A stretch of 64,000 nt of DNA, taken from contig CALMBO010000026.1 in NCBI GenBank assembly GCA_937860055.1, positions 186,001-250,000 of the forward strand, given 5' to 3'. Shown here one piece after another: positions 35,863 to 45,272 of the stretch. Position 1 is the first letter of the stretch. Each line of letters begins with the position of its first letter. This DNA is from an uncultured Verrucomicrobiota bacterium (GTDB lineage: Bacteria; Verrucomicrobiota; Kiritimatiellia; CAIQIC01; Lenti-01). A program made the position numbers and the translations under genes. Below the pieces are notes generated by a model, which worked only from the letters and a program-made list of their open reading frames with translations, did not search any database and was not told the DNA's origin.

Positions 35863-37113
35863 TTGCCGGCCATGAAACGATGGGTCTGCACCTGCCTGCT
35901 GGTCCTGTGCGCCTGGCGGCCTTCCTGGGGCCAGACCAACGGGATCTTCGCCGATTTTTCGACGTCGAAGGGGGCGTTCACGGTGTGGCTGGACCATGAA
36001 CGGGCGCCGCGCGCCGTGGCCAGTTTCGTGGGGCTGGCGACGGGCGAGGGCGGCTGGGCGGACCCGCAGGGCAACGTCTGGCGCAAGCCGTTCTACGACG
36101 GGTCGATCTTCCACCGGGTGGTGAAGGATGCGGACACCAACGGCATCGCCATCCAGGGCGGCGGGATCGCCTCGGTCAGCGGCTCCACGACCAGCTTCGT
36201 CCATTCCGGCTACACCATGCTGGAAGCCGTGACGAACGGCCTGGCGCATTCCAACGGGGTGATCTCGATGGCCAATTCGGGGCCGAACACGGATGGCTCG
36301 CAGTTTTTCATCACGACGACGAACGTGCCCTATTGGGACGGGGGGTACACGGTGTTCGGGCACGTGGCGGAGGGGATGGGAGTGGTGACGTCGATCGCGG
36401 CGGTGGCGGTGCAGGGATCGGGTTCCCGCCCGGTGGAGGACATCGTGCTGAGCAACGTGGTGATCCGGCGGGTGGGGGCGGCGGCGGAGGCGTTCAACAT
36501 CGCTTCGCAGGGGGTGCCGGTGGCGGAGTCGGGGCCGATGAGGAGCTACACGTCGGGAAGCAACGAGATCCTCGAGATCGAAATGGCGGCGCAGTCGGAG
36601 CTGCTGTTCCGCGAGTCGACGAACCTGTTCTCCGCCTGGAGCGGCGAGGACTGGGGGTTCTACACCAACGCCACGACGGTGCTGACGGGGGCGGTCTCGC
36701 GGGCCTCGCTGGGCGACACCTATTTCTTCCACGCCTCGCGCATCCGCTATCCGGTGCCGATCACGTCGCCGGCCAGTCCGCGTTCGTCCCCCGGCCGCTA
36801 TTTCACCTTCTGGTGGAACACGTCGCCCGCGACGAAATACGAGGTGATCTTCGCGGCCTCGCCGACGAACCAGGGGGTGTACCAGGTGACCCAGGGCACG
36901 AACCCTCCGGTGGTGGGGTCCGTGTTCACCGGCGACAGCTGGACGCGGGACGCCTATTCGGCGCGGCTGTATTTCTTCGATGATTCGGGCAAGGAGCAGA
37001 CCTATTCGCTGGGGTTCAATCCGGGGCAGGCCACGAACCGCTTCACGGGGACGGTGAGGGACTGGGTGGGGAGCACCACCTATTCGATTTCCGGCGTCTT
37101 CAGGGTTCAATAA
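35863..37113 (+). CDS. secreted cyclophilin-type peptidyl-prolyl isomerase with extra C-terminal domain
   Basis: 416 residues from a TTG start; ATG 35872 is an alternative. A signal peptide precedes QTNG. Residues ~25-205 are a cyclophilin domain: FHRVV, IQGGG, the GVISMANSGPNTDGSQFFITT core and WDGGYTVFGHV. It would speed folding of exported proteins. The C-terminal ~200 residues are not cyclophilin: they hold repeated Gly/Ser/Thr/Tyr-rich beta segments (RSYTSGSNEILEIE, RYFTFWWNTSPATKYEVIF, STTYSISGVFRV) of no family I recognise. AGGAGG lies 11 nt before the TTG but 20 nt before the ATG, which favours TTG. Confidence 0.85.
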   Translation: MPAMKRWVCTCLLVLCAWRPSWGQTNGIFADFSTSKGAFTVWLDHERAPRAVASFVGLATGEGGWADPQGNVWRKPFYDGSIFHRVVKDADTNGIAIQGGGIASVSGSTTSFVHSGYTMLEAVTNGLAHSNGVISMANSGPNTDGSQFFITTTNVPYWDGGYTVFGHVAEGMGVVTSIAAVAVQGSGSRPVEDIVLSNVVIRRVGAAAEAFNIASQGVPVAESGPMRSYTSGSNEILEIEMAAQSELLFRESTNLFSAWSGEDWGFYTNATTVLTGAVSRASLGDTYFFHASRIRYPVPITSPASPRSSPGRYFTFWWNTSPATKYEVIFAASPTNQGVYQVTQGTNPPVVGSVFTGDSWTRDAYSARLYFFDDSGKEQTYSLGFNPGQATNRFTGTVRDWVGSTTYSISGVFRVQ

Positions 37114-37166
37114 AAGCATCCGCCGGCGGGGCGGGGAAGAAAAAACGTTTTTCATTGACATTTTTG

Positions 37167-37196
37167 TTGCTTTCCGGCGCGGGGGCGTGGCAGATT
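37167..37196 (+). promoter_or_regulatory. possible promoter of the duplicated secreted-protein gene
   Basis: TTGCTT (37167-37172), 18-nt G-rich spacer, CAGATT (37191-37196). A perfect TTGACA at 37155-37160 has no -10 at the right distance. The leader of ~46 nt ends in CAAGGAG before the ATG. Confidence 0.3.
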
Positions 37197-37248
37197 TCCG
37201 GAAATCAGGCGGGAACATTCCCGTTGGGGAACCAACAAGGAGCGATCG

Positions 37249-39909
37249 ATGAAGGCAATCGGATGGTGGTGCGGGCTGGTGGTCGGAATCCTGGGGATGG
37301 CCGGGAGCGCGGCGGCGGCGCCGGGGGTGCTGGCCTACGACGAGGCGGGGAACTACACGCCGGCCACCTTCACCAACGGGTCGAACCTGGGCACGGGATA
37401 TGGCGCCTGGGATCTCTGGAACAAGCTGGCCGAGCTGGGCGACTCGACGGCCGGAGGCGGCGGCGACCTGAATTCGACCAACGGCTATTCCTTCCGGTTC
37501 ATGGGCGATGGCGCCGGCGGGTGGTGCAACGGCCGGCGGAATTTCGACGGGGCGCTGCAGCCGGGCGACGTGCTGAGCTTCACGTTCACCTACAACTGGG
37601 ATGGCGGCGGACGCGGCGTGGACATCTTCTGCTCGACCGGCCAGTTCGCGAACGTGATCGACGTGAGCGCGGGCAACACCTTCAAGGTGAACGGCGCGAC
37701 GGTCTCCACGAATTGGTCGCCCGGCGCGGTGGTGGACGTGCAGATCACGCAGCAGGCCGATGGCGTCCAGGTGCATCTGACGCGCGCGACCAACGGCACG
37801 GAGAACCTGAACTACACCACGAACATCCTGAACGCCGAACCGGCGACGGGCTTTTCGCTCTATTGCGGCGGCTACACGACCAACGCGCCGGACCAGAATC
37901 CGAACTACGCGATCTTCATGAACGACATCCAGATCCTGGGCGAGGAGCGGAAGTCGCTGACGTTCACGGACGGGGTATGGAGCCCCGCCGCCACGGGCGA
38001 ATACTACTTCGCGGTGACGCGCAGCGGGCCGGTCAGCAACGACCTGGTCCTGACGAGCAGCAACACCAACTCCGTGACCGTTCCCGCCGGCGCCAGCTTC
38101 CTGGAAGGTTCCAACACGGTGAGCTTCAACGCCAACATCGTGAGCCTGACCGCGGGGCCGGCGACGATCGTGGCCAGCAACGCGGACACGGGGGTGTGGG
38201 CGGAATACGTGGTGACGCCCGTGGCGCCGTCGCTGGCGATCAGCGGTTCCGCCGTGCTCATCGCGTCCGGGCCGGCTTCCTACACGTTGACGCGTTCGGC
38301 TTCGGCGGGCACCAACATCGTCCTGTCCAGCTCCGACACGGGCGTGCTGACGGTGCCGGCCGGCACGAATTTCGCGGCGGGTTCGACATCCCTGACCTTC
38401 AACGCGACGCCGGTGGCCTTCGGCGAGGCGACCCTTGCGGCGAGCAATCCGGCGACGGGCGCGTGGACGACCTTCGCGGTGGAGTACCAGGCGCCGGCGC
38501 TGTTCGTGACCGGGCCCGCGACGGTGGATGCCGGCGATGTGGCGACCTATACCGTCGCGCGCGAGGGCGCGGTGGGCGACACCGTGAACCTGGCCAGCTC
38601 CGACACGAACATCCTGACGGCTCCCGCCAGCGTGACCTTCGCGTCCCCCGGCGCCCTCACCGTGACCTTCCAGGCCACGGGCGTGAGCACGGGGGCGGTG
38701 ACACTGACGGCCTCCAACGACGACGCGACCAGCGCCCCGCTGGATGTGACGGTGACCGAGGCGCTGCCGGTCGTCGCCTATGACGAGGCGGGGAACTACA
38801 CGGTGGCGACCTTCACCAACGGCGCGAACCTGGGCACCGGCTTCGGCGCGTGGGATCTGTGGAACACCCTGGCCACCCTGGGCGATTCGACGGCCGGGGG
38901 CGGCGGCGACCTGAACTCCACCAACGGCTACTCGTTCCGCTTCATGGGCGACGGGGCCGGCGGCTGGTGCAACGGCAAGCGCAATTTCTCGAATCCGCTG
39001 CCGACGAGCAACGTGCTGAGCTTCACGTTCACCTACAACTGGGACGGCGGCAACCGCGGCGTGGACATCTTCTGCGCCACCGGGCAGTTCGCCAACCTGA
39101 TCAATGTCAGCGCCGGCAACGATTTCCGGGTGAACGGCACGACGCTTTCCACCGAATATTCGCCCGGAGCGGTGGTGGAGGTGGAAATCACGCAGCTCGC
39201 GGGTGGCATCCAGATGTACCTGACCCGGTCCGTCGGCGGCGTGCCCAACCTGACCTACGCCACGAACATCGTGAATGCGGAGGCGGCGACGGGCATTTCG
39301 ATGTACTGCGGCGGCTACACGGCCAGCGAATCGGACAATCCGAACTACGCCATCTGCATGAACGACCTCGAGATCCGCGGCGTGGTTCCCGCCACGCTGG
39401 CCTTCACCGGCGGCACGTGGAACCCTTCCGCCCTGGGCGACTACTCGTTTGAGCTGACCCGGTCCGCGACCGTGGGCGACGAGATCGTGCTGACGAGCCT
39501 CAACACCAATTCCGTGCAGGTGCCGGCCAGCGTGAACTTCGCCGCCGGCTCCAACACCGTTTCATTCCTTGCCACGGTGGTGAGCCTGGCGGCCGGCGAT
39601 GCGACGATCGTGGCCAGCAATGCGGCCAGCGGGGCGTGGGCGGAATACACGGTCCGGCCGCAGGCCCCCGGCCGTCCGCCGATCGAGACGCTCACGTTCG
39701 ACCCGGCCACGGGCGACATGGGCTTCGCGCTGCCGGCGGGCTACACGCTGGGCACGGTGCAGGGCGCGGATACGGCGCTGGTGGCCGGCGACTGGGCCTG
39801 GTCGAACCTCGTGGAGGGAGTGGACTACACGCTCAGCGGCGACCAGGTCACGATCCTGACGGATGCCGCCCCGCGCCAGATCATCCGCATCGGCGTGCTC
39901 CCCGAATAG
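37249..39909 (+). CDS. large secreted protein with a duplicated 300-residue module
   Basis: 886 residues. A signal peptide ends after GSAAAA. Residues 27-327 and 508-807 are two copies of one module (both start with a V-AYDEAGNY segment) that share long stretches such as WDLWNKL/WDLWNTL and GDSTAGGGGDLNSTN. Each module has a lectin- or glycan-binding-like beta domain with conserved cysteines (GGWCNG, DIFC, MYC/LYC), then a ~90-residue beta repeat (SNTNSVxVPA...NTVSF). Two more such beta repeats lie between. The C-terminal tail is beta-rich (LTFDPATGDMGF). No PEP-CTERM or LPXTG signal is visible. Function unknown; likely cell-surface or secreted. Confidence 0.85.
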   Translation: MKAIGWWCGLVVGILGMAGSAAAAPGVLAYDEAGNYTPATFTNGSNLGTGYGAWDLWNKLAELGDSTAGGGGDLNSTNGYSFRFMGDGAGGWCNGRRNFDGALQPGDVLSFTFTYNWDGGGRGVDIFCSTGQFANVIDVSAGNTFKVNGATVSTNWSPGAVVDVQITQQADGVQVHLTRATNGTENLNYTTNILNAEPATGFSLYCGGYTTNAPDQNPNYAIFMNDIQILGEERKSLTFTDGVWSPAATGEYYFAVTRSGPVSNDLVLTSSNTNSVTVPAGASFLEGSNTVSFNANIVSLTAGPATIVASNADTGVWAEYVVTPVAPSLAISGSAVLIASGPASYTLTRSASAGTNIVLSSSDTGVLTVPAGTNFAAGSTSLTFNATPVAFGEATLAASNPATGAWTTFAVEYQAPALFVTGPATVDAGDVATYTVAREGAVGDTVNLASSDTNILTAPASVTFASPGALTVTFQATGVSTGAVTLTASNDDATSAPLDVTVTEALPVVAYDEAGNYTVATFTNGANLGTGFGAWDLWNTLATLGDSTAGGGGDLNSTNGYSFRFMGDGAGGWCNGKRNFSNPLPTSNVLSFTFTYNWDGGNRGVDIFCATGQFANLINVSAGNDFRVNGTTLSTEYSPGAVVEVEITQLAGGIQMYLTRSVGGVPNLTYATNIVNAEAATGISMYCGGYTASESDNPNYAICMNDLEIRGVVPATLAFTGGTWNPSALGDYSFELTRSATVGDEIVLTSLNTNSVQVPASVNFAAGSNTVSFLATVVSLAAGDATIVASNAASGAWAEYTVRPQAPGRPPIETLTFDPATGDMGFALPAGYTLGTVQGADTALVAGDWAWSNLVEGVDYTLSGDQVTILTDAAPRQIIRIGVLPE
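37327..39669 (+). repeat. internal duplication within the secreted-protein gene
   Basis: Unit 1 covers 37327-38229 (301 codons) and unit 2 38770-39669 (300 codons). The encoded copies are near-identical over the first third and clearly related throughout; third-codon positions differ often, so the duplication is old and the protein sequence has been maintained. Confidence 0.85.
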
Positions 39910-39934
39910 CCGGCGGGTCCCACCCGGCCGATCG

Positions 39935-39967
39935 CCGCCGGTTCCGCGCAAGCGGGCCGGCGGTTTT
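39935..39967 (+). terminator. terminator of the secreted-protein gene
   Basis: Stem CCGCCGG (39935-39941) with CCGGCGG (39957-39963), an inner CCGC-GCAA-GCGG hairpin, then TTTTCCTTTT. Confidence 0.7.
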
Positions 39968-39977
39968 CCTTTTCCAT

Positions 39978-40055
39978 GGCGGGAAGGCGCCGGAAGGGGA
40001 TGATTATCCCAGAGCTGAGGGAGGGGCTGCGGGGACCGGGCGGCGCCTTCCCGCC
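39978..40055. repeat. compound inverted repeat, locus 3
   Basis: Perfect 14-bp arms GGCGGGAAGGCGCC (39978-39991) and GGCGCCTTCCCGCC (40042-40055) enclose 50 nt with a GGGAT-GATT-ATCCC hairpin. The arms match those at 25397-25491. The element lies between the secreted-protein terminator and the fusA promoter. Confidence 0.65.
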
Positions 40056-40079
40056 GCCGGGGGAGGGGAGCGAGGGGAC

Positions 40080-40109
40080 TTGCGGGGAAGGCGGGGGGCG
40101 TGGTAGGTT
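40080..40109 (+). promoter_or_regulatory. putative fusA promoter
   Basis: TTGCGG (40080-40085), 18-nt G-rich spacer, TAGGTT (40104-40109). The leader of about 34 nt holds AGAGGA 11 nt before the GTG start. TATAGA at 40124-40129 is another -10-like site without a -35. Confidence 0.35.
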
Positions 40110-40150
40110 GTGCGGCTTTCACTTATAGAAAAATAGAGGACAGGTCCATC

Positions 40151-42247
40151 GTGGCGAAGGAAGTCAAAATCGAGGCGGCGGGGCGCGGGCACGCGCTGGC
40201 GGCGATCCGGAACATCGGGATCGTCGCCCATATCGACGCGGGCAAGACGACCACGACGGAGCGGATGCTGTACTACACGGGCAAGGTGCACAAGATGGGG
40301 GAGGTTCACGACGGCACGGCCGTGATGGACTGGATGGTGCAGGAGCAGGAACGGGGCATCACCATCACGAGCGCGGCGACGACGTGTTTCTGGCGGGACC
40401 GCCAGGTCAATATCATCGACACGCCGGGGCATGTGGATTTCACGGCGGAAGTGGAGCGGTCGCTGCGGGTGCTGGACGGGGCGGTGGGGGTGCTGTGCGC
40501 GGTGGGGGGGGTGCAGCCGCAGTCGGAGACGGTGTGGCGGCAGGCGAACAAGTACGGCGTGCCGCGGATCGCGTTCATCAACAAGATGGACCGCACGGGC
40601 GCGGGCTTCGAACGGGTGATCGCCGAAATGCGCGCGAAGCTGAAGGCGCCGGCGACGGCGATCCAGATCCCGTGGGGGTGCGAGGAAAATTTCCGGGGAG
40701 TGGTCGATCTGGTGCGCCGGAAGGCGCTGACGTTCGACGAGGATGCGCTGGGTTCGAAGGTGAAGGAGCAGGAGGTTCCGGCGGAGCTGGCGGAGGCGGC
40801 GCAGAAGGCGCGCGAGGCGCTGCTGGAGGCCGTGGCGGAGACGGACGAGGCGCTGCTGAACGCCTATCTGGACGAGGGGGATCTGTCGGAAGAAGCGCTG
40901 CGGGCAGGGATCCGCAAGGCGACGGTGGCGGGGAAGATGGTGCCGGTGCTGTGCGGCACGAGCCTGCGCAACAAGGGCATCCAGCCGTTGCTGGACGCGG
41001 TGGTCGACTACCTGCCGTCGCCGCTGGACGTGCCGCCGGTGAAGGGCCGGCACCCGAAGACGGAGGAGGAGATCGAGCGGACGACGGGGGATTTCGAGCC
41101 GCTGTGCGCCCTGGCGTTCAAGGTGGCGACGGATCCGTTCGTGGGCAAGCTGGTGTTCATGCGGGTGTATTCGGGGGAATTGCGCAAGGGCGCGAACGTG
41201 TTCAATCCGCGCACGCAGAAGCGGGAGCGCGTGATGCGCCTGATCCGCCTGCATGCGAACCAGCGCGAAGAGATCGATGCGCTCTTTTCGGGCGAGATCG
41301 GGGCGATCGCGGGGATCAAGGGCGTGGGGACGGGGGACACGCTGTGCGCGGAGCAGAAGCCGATCGTGCTGGAGAGGATCCATTTCCCGGAGCCGGTGGT
41401 TTCGATGGCGATCGAGCCGAAGACGCAGGCGGACAAGGAGAAGATGCAGAACGCCCTGGCGGACCTGGCGGACGAGGATCCGACGTTCCGGGTGGGGCAG
41501 AACGCGGAGACGGGCCAGACGATCATCCAGGGGATGGGCGAGCTGCATCTGGAAATCCTGCGGGACCGGATGCTGCGGGAGTTCAAGGTGCAGGCGAACG
41601 CGGGGCGGCCGATGGTGGCGTACCGCGAAACGATCACCGGCACGGGGCGGGCGGAATTCACGTTCGACCGGGAGCTGGGCGGGAAGCGCCATTTCGCGAT
41701 GGTGGGGCTGCTGCTGGAAAAAAATGAGCGGGGTTCAGGAAATAGTGTTGACTTCAAAATTTCATCTGATTTAATCCCGCACGATTTTCGATCTGTCGTG
41801 GAGGAAGGAATCCACGACGGGTTGAGCACAGGCGTGTTGGGAAATTTCCCGCTAGTCGACGTCCGGGTGACGGTGGTCAACGGCCAATGGCATCCGGTCG
41901 ACTCGTCGGAAATCGCCTTCCGGTCGGCGGCTTCGATGTCGCTGCGAGAGGCGGCGAAGGCAGCGCGCCCGGCCCTTCTGGAGCCCATCATGGCGCTCGA
42001 GATCGTGTCGCCCGAGGAACACCTCGGGGACGTGCTGGGCGATTTGAATGCGCGCCGCGGCCAGGTGAAAGACGTGGCGCAGCGGGATGGAACGCGGGTG
42101 ATCGAGGCCTCCGTGCCCTTGGCGGAGCTGTTCGGATACGCCACGACATTGCGTTCTTTGACACGTGGACGCGCCGGGTATGCGATGGAGCCGACCCGGT
42201 TCGATGTGGTGCCGGAAAACTTGAGTCAGGAATTGATGAACCGTTGA
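40151..42247 (+). CDS. fusA: translation elongation factor G
   Basis: 698 residues from a GTG start, with AGAGGA upstream. The GTPase motifs are [14 protein letters not shown] (G1), [10 protein letters not shown] (G2), DTPGHVDF (G3), NKMD (G4) and CGTS (G5). Domains II-V follow, with [11 protein letters not shown] in domain III and the domain [13 protein letters not shown] region. It drives translocation and, with RRF, ribosome recycling. It is not preceded by rpsL and rpsG, and tuf is missing after it; rpsJ follows 13 nt later. Bases 41719-41800 are only 40% G+C, against about 67% before, without any frame shift; a promoter-like sequence sits there. Confidence 0.96.
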   Translation: MAKEVKIEAAGRGHALAAIRNIGIVAHIDAGKTTTTERMLYYTGKVHKMGEVHDGTAVMDWMVQEQERGITITSAATTCFWRDRQVNIIDTPGHVDFTAEVERSLRVLDGAVGVLCAVGGVQPQSETVWRQANKYGVPRIAFINKMDRTGAGFERVIAEMRAKLKAPATAIQIPWGCEENFRGVVDLVRRKALTFDEDALGSKVKEQEVPAELAEAAQKAREALLEAVAETDEALLNAYLDEGDLSEEALRAGIRKATVAGKMVPVLCGTSLRNKGIQPLLDAVVDYLPSPLDVPPVKGRHPKTEEEIERTTGDFEPLCALAFKVATDPFVGKLVFMRVYSGELRKGANVFNPRTQKRERVMRLIRLHANQREEIDALFSGEIGAIAGIKGVGTGDTLCAEQKPIVLERIHFPEPVVSMAIEPKTQADKEKMQNALADLADEDPTFRVGQNAETGQTIIQGMGELHLEILRDRMLREFKVQANAGRPMVAYRETITGTGRAEFTFDRELGGKRHFAMVGLLLEKNERGSGNSVDFKISSDLIPHDFRSVVEEGIHDGLSTGVLGNFPLVDVRVTVVNGQWHPVDSSEIAFRSAASMSLREAAKAARPALLEPIMALEIVSPEEHLGDVLGDLNARRGQVKDVAQRDGTRVIEASVPLAELFGYATTLRSLTRGRAGYAMEPTRFDVVPENLSQELMNR
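41748..41775 (+). promoter_or_regulatory. internal promoter within fusA, upstream of rpsJ
   Basis: TTGACT (41748-41753), 16-nt spacer and an extended -10 TGATTTAAT (TTTAAT at 41770-41775): five of six matches to each sigma70 element plus the TG. It is inside an AT-rich island of the EF-G coding sequence, about 480 nt before rpsJ. Internal promoters in fusA that drive downstream genes are known in Escherichia coli. Confidence 0.6.
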
Positions 42248-42260
42248 CAGAGAAGAGAAC

Positions 42261-42569
42261 ATGAGCGGACAACGAATCAGAATACGGCTGAGGGCCTTCG
42301 ACCACCGGATGCTGGACCAATCGGCCAGCGAAATCGTGGAAACGACCAAGCGCACGGGCGCCCGCGTGGCGGGACCGATCCCGATGCCGACGCGCATCGA
42401 GCGCTACACGGTGAACCGCAGCGTCCACGCGGACAAGAAGTCCATGGAACAATTCGAGATCCGCACCCACAAGCGGCTGCTGGACATCATCGACCCCACG
42501 GCGAAGACGGTGGACGAGCTGAAGAAGCTGAACCTGCCGGCGGGCGTGGACATCCAAATCAAGATCTAG
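42261..42569 (+). CDS. rpsJ: 30S ribosomal protein S10
   Basis: 102 residues, the normal length. The [15 protein letters not shown] start, [17 protein letters not shown] loop and [10 protein letters not shown] are canonical. S10 sits in the 30S head and also takes part in antitermination with NusB. First ribosomal gene of the cluster, 13 nt after fusA. Confidence 0.98.
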   Translation: MSGQRIRIRLRAFDHRMLDQSASEIVETTKRTGARVAGPIPMPTRIERYTVNRSVHADKKSMEQFEIRTHKRLLDIIDPTAKTVDELKKLNLPAGVDIQIKI

Positions 42570-42582
42570 GGGAAGGACGTCC

Positions 42583-43212
42583 ATGCAAGCATTGATTGGC
42601 AAGAAGATCGGCATGACGCGCGTCTACGACGACGCGGGCGTCCAGGTTCCCGTGACGGTGGTCCAGGTGGGCCCGTGCACGGTGGTGCAGCGCAAGAGCG
42701 CGAAGCCCGACGGCTACGAGGCGGTCCAGCTCGGTTTCGAGGAGCAGAAGGAATCGCGCCTGACGAAGCCCCTGCAGGGCCATTTCAAGAAGGCGGGCGC
42801 GAAGCCCCAGAAGGTGCTGCGCGAAGTGCGCTTGGCGAAGGGCGAGGACGCGAAGGCCGGCGACGTGCTGACCGCGAAGGTGTTCGAAGGCGTGAAGTTC
42901 GTGGATGTGCTGGGCCACACGAAGGGCCGCGGGTTCCAGGGCGTCGTCAAGCGCTTCAAGTTCGGCGGCGGCCGGGCGGCGCACGGCGGCGGCTGGCTGC
43001 GCAAGCCGGGGTCCATCGGCAACCGCGAATGGCCGGGCCGCATCTTCAAGAACAAGCGGCTGCCGGGCCACATGGGTTCGGTGGACATCACGACGCAGAA
43101 CCTGCGGGTGGTGAAAGTCCTGGCGGACGACCACGCGCTGCTGCTGGAAGGCGCGGTGCCCGGTCCCGTCGGCGGGATCGTGCTGGTGCGTAAAGCGATC
43201 AAGAAGGCGTAA
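42583..43212 (+). CDS. rplC: 50S ribosomal protein L3
   Basis: 209 residues. Canonical start GKKIGMTRVYDDAG and the Gly-rich extension loop (GGRAAHGGGWLRKPGSIG, where the family often has GSMGS-type sequence) reach toward the peptidyl transferase centre. Strong GGAAGGA ribosome site. 13 nt after rpsJ. Confidence 0.98.
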   Translation: MQALIGKKIGMTRVYDDAGVQVPVTVVQVGPCTVVQRKSAKPDGYEAVQLGFEEQKESRLTKPLQGHFKKAGAKPQKVLREVRLAKGEDAKAGDVLTAKVFEGVKFVDVLGHTKGRGFQGVVKRFKFGGGRAAHGGGWLRKPGSIGNREWPGRIFKNKRLPGHMGSVDITTQNLRVVKVLADDHALLLEGAVPGPVGGIVLVRKAIKKA

Positions 43213-43217
43213 GGGTC

Positions 43218-43856
43218 ATGAGCAAAATTGCCATCTACAATCTGAGCGGCGAAGCGGCCGGCGAGAAGGAAATCGCCGACAAGCTTCTGGAGACGAAGCG
43301 CGGCGCGCAGGCCGTGCTGGACGTGGTGACGGCCTACCGGGCGGGCATCCGCGCCGGTTCGGCGTCGACGAAGAAGCGCGGCGAAGTGAGCGGCGGCGGC
43401 CGCAAGCCGTACAAGCAGAAGGGGACCGGCCGGGCCCGCCAGGGATCCATCCGTTCGCCGATCCTGCGGGGCGGCGGCATCGTGTTCGGCCCGCACCCGC
43501 GGGATTATTCGAAGAAGGCCAACAAGAAGACCGTGGCGCTGGCGTTCCGCCGGGCCTTGAGCGAGAAGATCGCGTCCGGGGCGGTGGCGGTGGCCGAGGG
43601 GATCGAGAAGATCGAGCCGAAGACCAAGGCGATTTCCGGTTTGCTGAAGAAGGCCGCGGCCGGCCGCGCGACGCTGTTCGTGACGGGCGCCGCGAACAAG
43701 AACCTGGGCCTGGCGGCGCGCAACGTGTCGAAGGTGGAGGTGACCACCGCCGCGCAGGCGAACACCTACCAGATCGAGCGCTATCCGTTCATCGTGGCGG
43801 ATGCGGCCGGCCTGGATGTCCTGAAGGCGCGGCTCTCGGAAGGGGCGGAACAATGA
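43218..43856 (+). CDS. rplD: 50S ribosomal protein L4
   Basis: 212 residues. The exit-tunnel loop RAGTRSGSASTKKRGEVSGG-like region, with GGRKPYKQKGTGRARQGSIRSP, is present. Overlaps rplW by 4 nt. L4 autoregulates the S10 operon in gammaproteobacteria; no matching leader is evident before rpsJ here. Confidence 0.98.
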   Translation: MSKIAIYNLSGEAAGEKEIADKLLETKRGAQAVLDVVTAYRAGIRAGSASTKKRGEVSGGGRKPYKQKGTGRARQGSIRSPILRGGGIVFGPHPRDYSKKANKKTVALAFRRALSEKIASGAVAVAEGIEKIEPKTKAISGLLKKAAAGRATLFVTGAANKNLGLAARNVSKVEVTTAAQANTYQIERYPFIVADAAGLDVLKARLSEGAEQ

Positions 43857-44131
43857 AGAACCTGGTCGTCAAGAAGTTGCTGGTGACGGAAAAGGGCTCC
43901 CGCCTCAAGGAAGCCGGGAACCAGTACGTTTTCGAAGTGGACCGCGATGCGAACAAGCTGGAAATCCGCCGCGAGGTGGAGCAGCGGTTCAAGGTCAAGG
44001 TCCAGGGTGTGAACACGATGGCCCGCCGGGGCAAGGCCAAGCGGCTGCGCACGGCGTCCTATGGCCGCACGCCGGATTGGAAGCGCGCGGTGGTGACGCT
44101 CCAGGCCGGACAAACCATCGAGATGGCATAA
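43853..44131 (+). CDS. rplW: 50S ribosomal protein L23
   Basis: 92 residues. Near the exit-tunnel opening, the docking site for trigger factor and [28 protein letters not shown] is typical. Overlaps the rplD stop (ATGA). Confidence 0.97.
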   Translation: MKNLVVKKLLVTEKGSRLKEAGNQYVFEVDRDANKLEIRREVEQRFKVKVQGVNTMARRGKAKRLRTASYGRTPDWKRAVVTLQAGQTIEMA

Positions 44132-44144
44132 GCGAGGATCGAAC

Positions 44145-44975
44145 ATGGGTCTCAAGACATACAAGCCGAAGACGGCGGCGCTGCGCTTTACGACGCTTTC
44201 GGATTTCGAAGGCATCAGCAAGAAGCGGCCCGAGCGGTCGCTGATCGCGATCAAGAAGAGCCAGGCCGGCCGCAACGCGCAGGGCCGGATCACGATCCGC
44301 CATCGCGGCGGCGGGCACAAGAAGTTCCTGCGCCTGGTGGATTTCAAGCGGCAGCAGAAGCTGGACATCCCGGCGAAGGTGCAGGCGATCGAGTATGATC
44401 CGAACCGCACGGCGCGCATCGCCCTCCTGGCGTACGCGGACGGCGAGAAGCGCTACATCCTCGCGCCGAACGGCCTGAAGGCCGGCGCGACGGTGTTGGC
44501 GAGCCCAAAGGCGGAGCCGGTGGACGGCAATGCGCTGCCCCTTTCCGCGATTCCGCTGGGCATGGCGATCCATGCGATCGAACTGGCTCCGGGCGAAGGC
44601 GCCAAGATGGTCCGCAGCGCCGGCATGGTGGCGCGCATCGCGGCGCGCGACGAGGCGTTCGTGCAGATCAAGCTCCCCTCGGGCGAGACCCGCAAAGTGC
44701 GGGCGGAATGCTACGCGACGATCGGGCAGGTGGGCAACCTCGAGCACGAGAACATCTCGCTGGGCAAGGCCGGCCGCAAGCGCTGGAAGGGCATCCGCCC
44801 GACCGTCCGCGGCGTGGCGATGAACCCGGTGGACCATCCGATGGGCGGCGGCGAAGGCCGCACCTCCGGCGGCGGCCACCCGGTGACGCCGTGGGGCCAG
44901 CTGACCAAGGGCAAGAAGACGCGCAGCGACCGCAAGCCGTCGGGCCGGTTCATCGTGCAACGGAGAAGGAAGTAA
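44145..44975 (+). CDS. rplB: 50S ribosomal protein L2
   Basis: 276 residues, full length. [28 protein letters not shown] and the C-terminal [25 protein letters not shown] block with the conserved histidine near the peptidyl transferase centre are intact. Confidence 0.98.
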   Translation: MGLKTYKPKTAALRFTTLSDFEGISKKRPERSLIAIKKSQAGRNAQGRITIRHRGGGHKKFLRLVDFKRQQKLDIPAKVQAIEYDPNRTARIALLAYADGEKRYILAPNGLKAGATVLASPKAEPVDGNALPLSAIPLGMAIHAIELAPGEGAKMVRSAGMVARIAARDEAFVQIKLPSGETRKVRAECYATIGQVGNLEHENISLGKAGRKRWKGIRPTVRGVAMNPVDHPMGGGEGRTSGGGHPVTPWGQLTKGKKTRSDRKPSGRFIVQRRRK

Positions 44976-44976
44976 C

Positions 44977-45261
44977 ATGACGCGCTCAATCAAAAAAGGA
45001 CCGTACGTGGAAGGCCACCTGATGAAGAAGGTGGAGGCGCTGAATGCCAGCGGGGCGAAGCGTCCGATCAAGACCTGGTCGCGCCGCAGCATGATCCTGC
45101 CGGAGTTCGTGGGCCATACGTTCACGGTGCACAACGGCAAGGTGTTCACGAGCGTGTTCGTGACGGAAAACATGGTGGGACACCGGATGGGCGAGTTCTC
45201 GCCCACGCGGACGTTCCGCAAGCACGGCGCGGCGACGGACAAGACCATCGCGCTGAAGTAA
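44977..45261 (+). CDS. rpsS: 30S ribosomal protein S19
   Basis: 94 residues. [37 protein letters not shown] and [15 protein letters not shown] are canonical. One nt after rplB. In most bacteria rplV follows directly; here another gene intervenes. Confidence 0.98.
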   Translation: MTRSIKKGPYVEGHLMKKVEALNASGAKRPIKTWSRRSMILPEFVGHTFTVHNGKVFTSVFVTENMVGHRMGEFSPTRTFRKHGAATDKTIALK

Positions 45262-45272
45262 CGAGATTTTGG

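Noticed and set aside
37155-37160. TTGACA as the -35 for the duplicated secreted-protein gene
   Set aside because: No acceptable -10 at 16-18 nt; TTGCTT at 37167 gives a better, still weak, pair.
39562-40122. Minus-strand frame of about 186 codons before fusA
   Set aside because: Overlaps the end of the secreted-protein gene, its terminator and an inverted repeat; no motif and no ribosome site.
41719-41800. Frameshift or assembly error in fusA
   Set aside because: The EF-G frame and its conserved residues continue without interruption through the AT-rich stretch.
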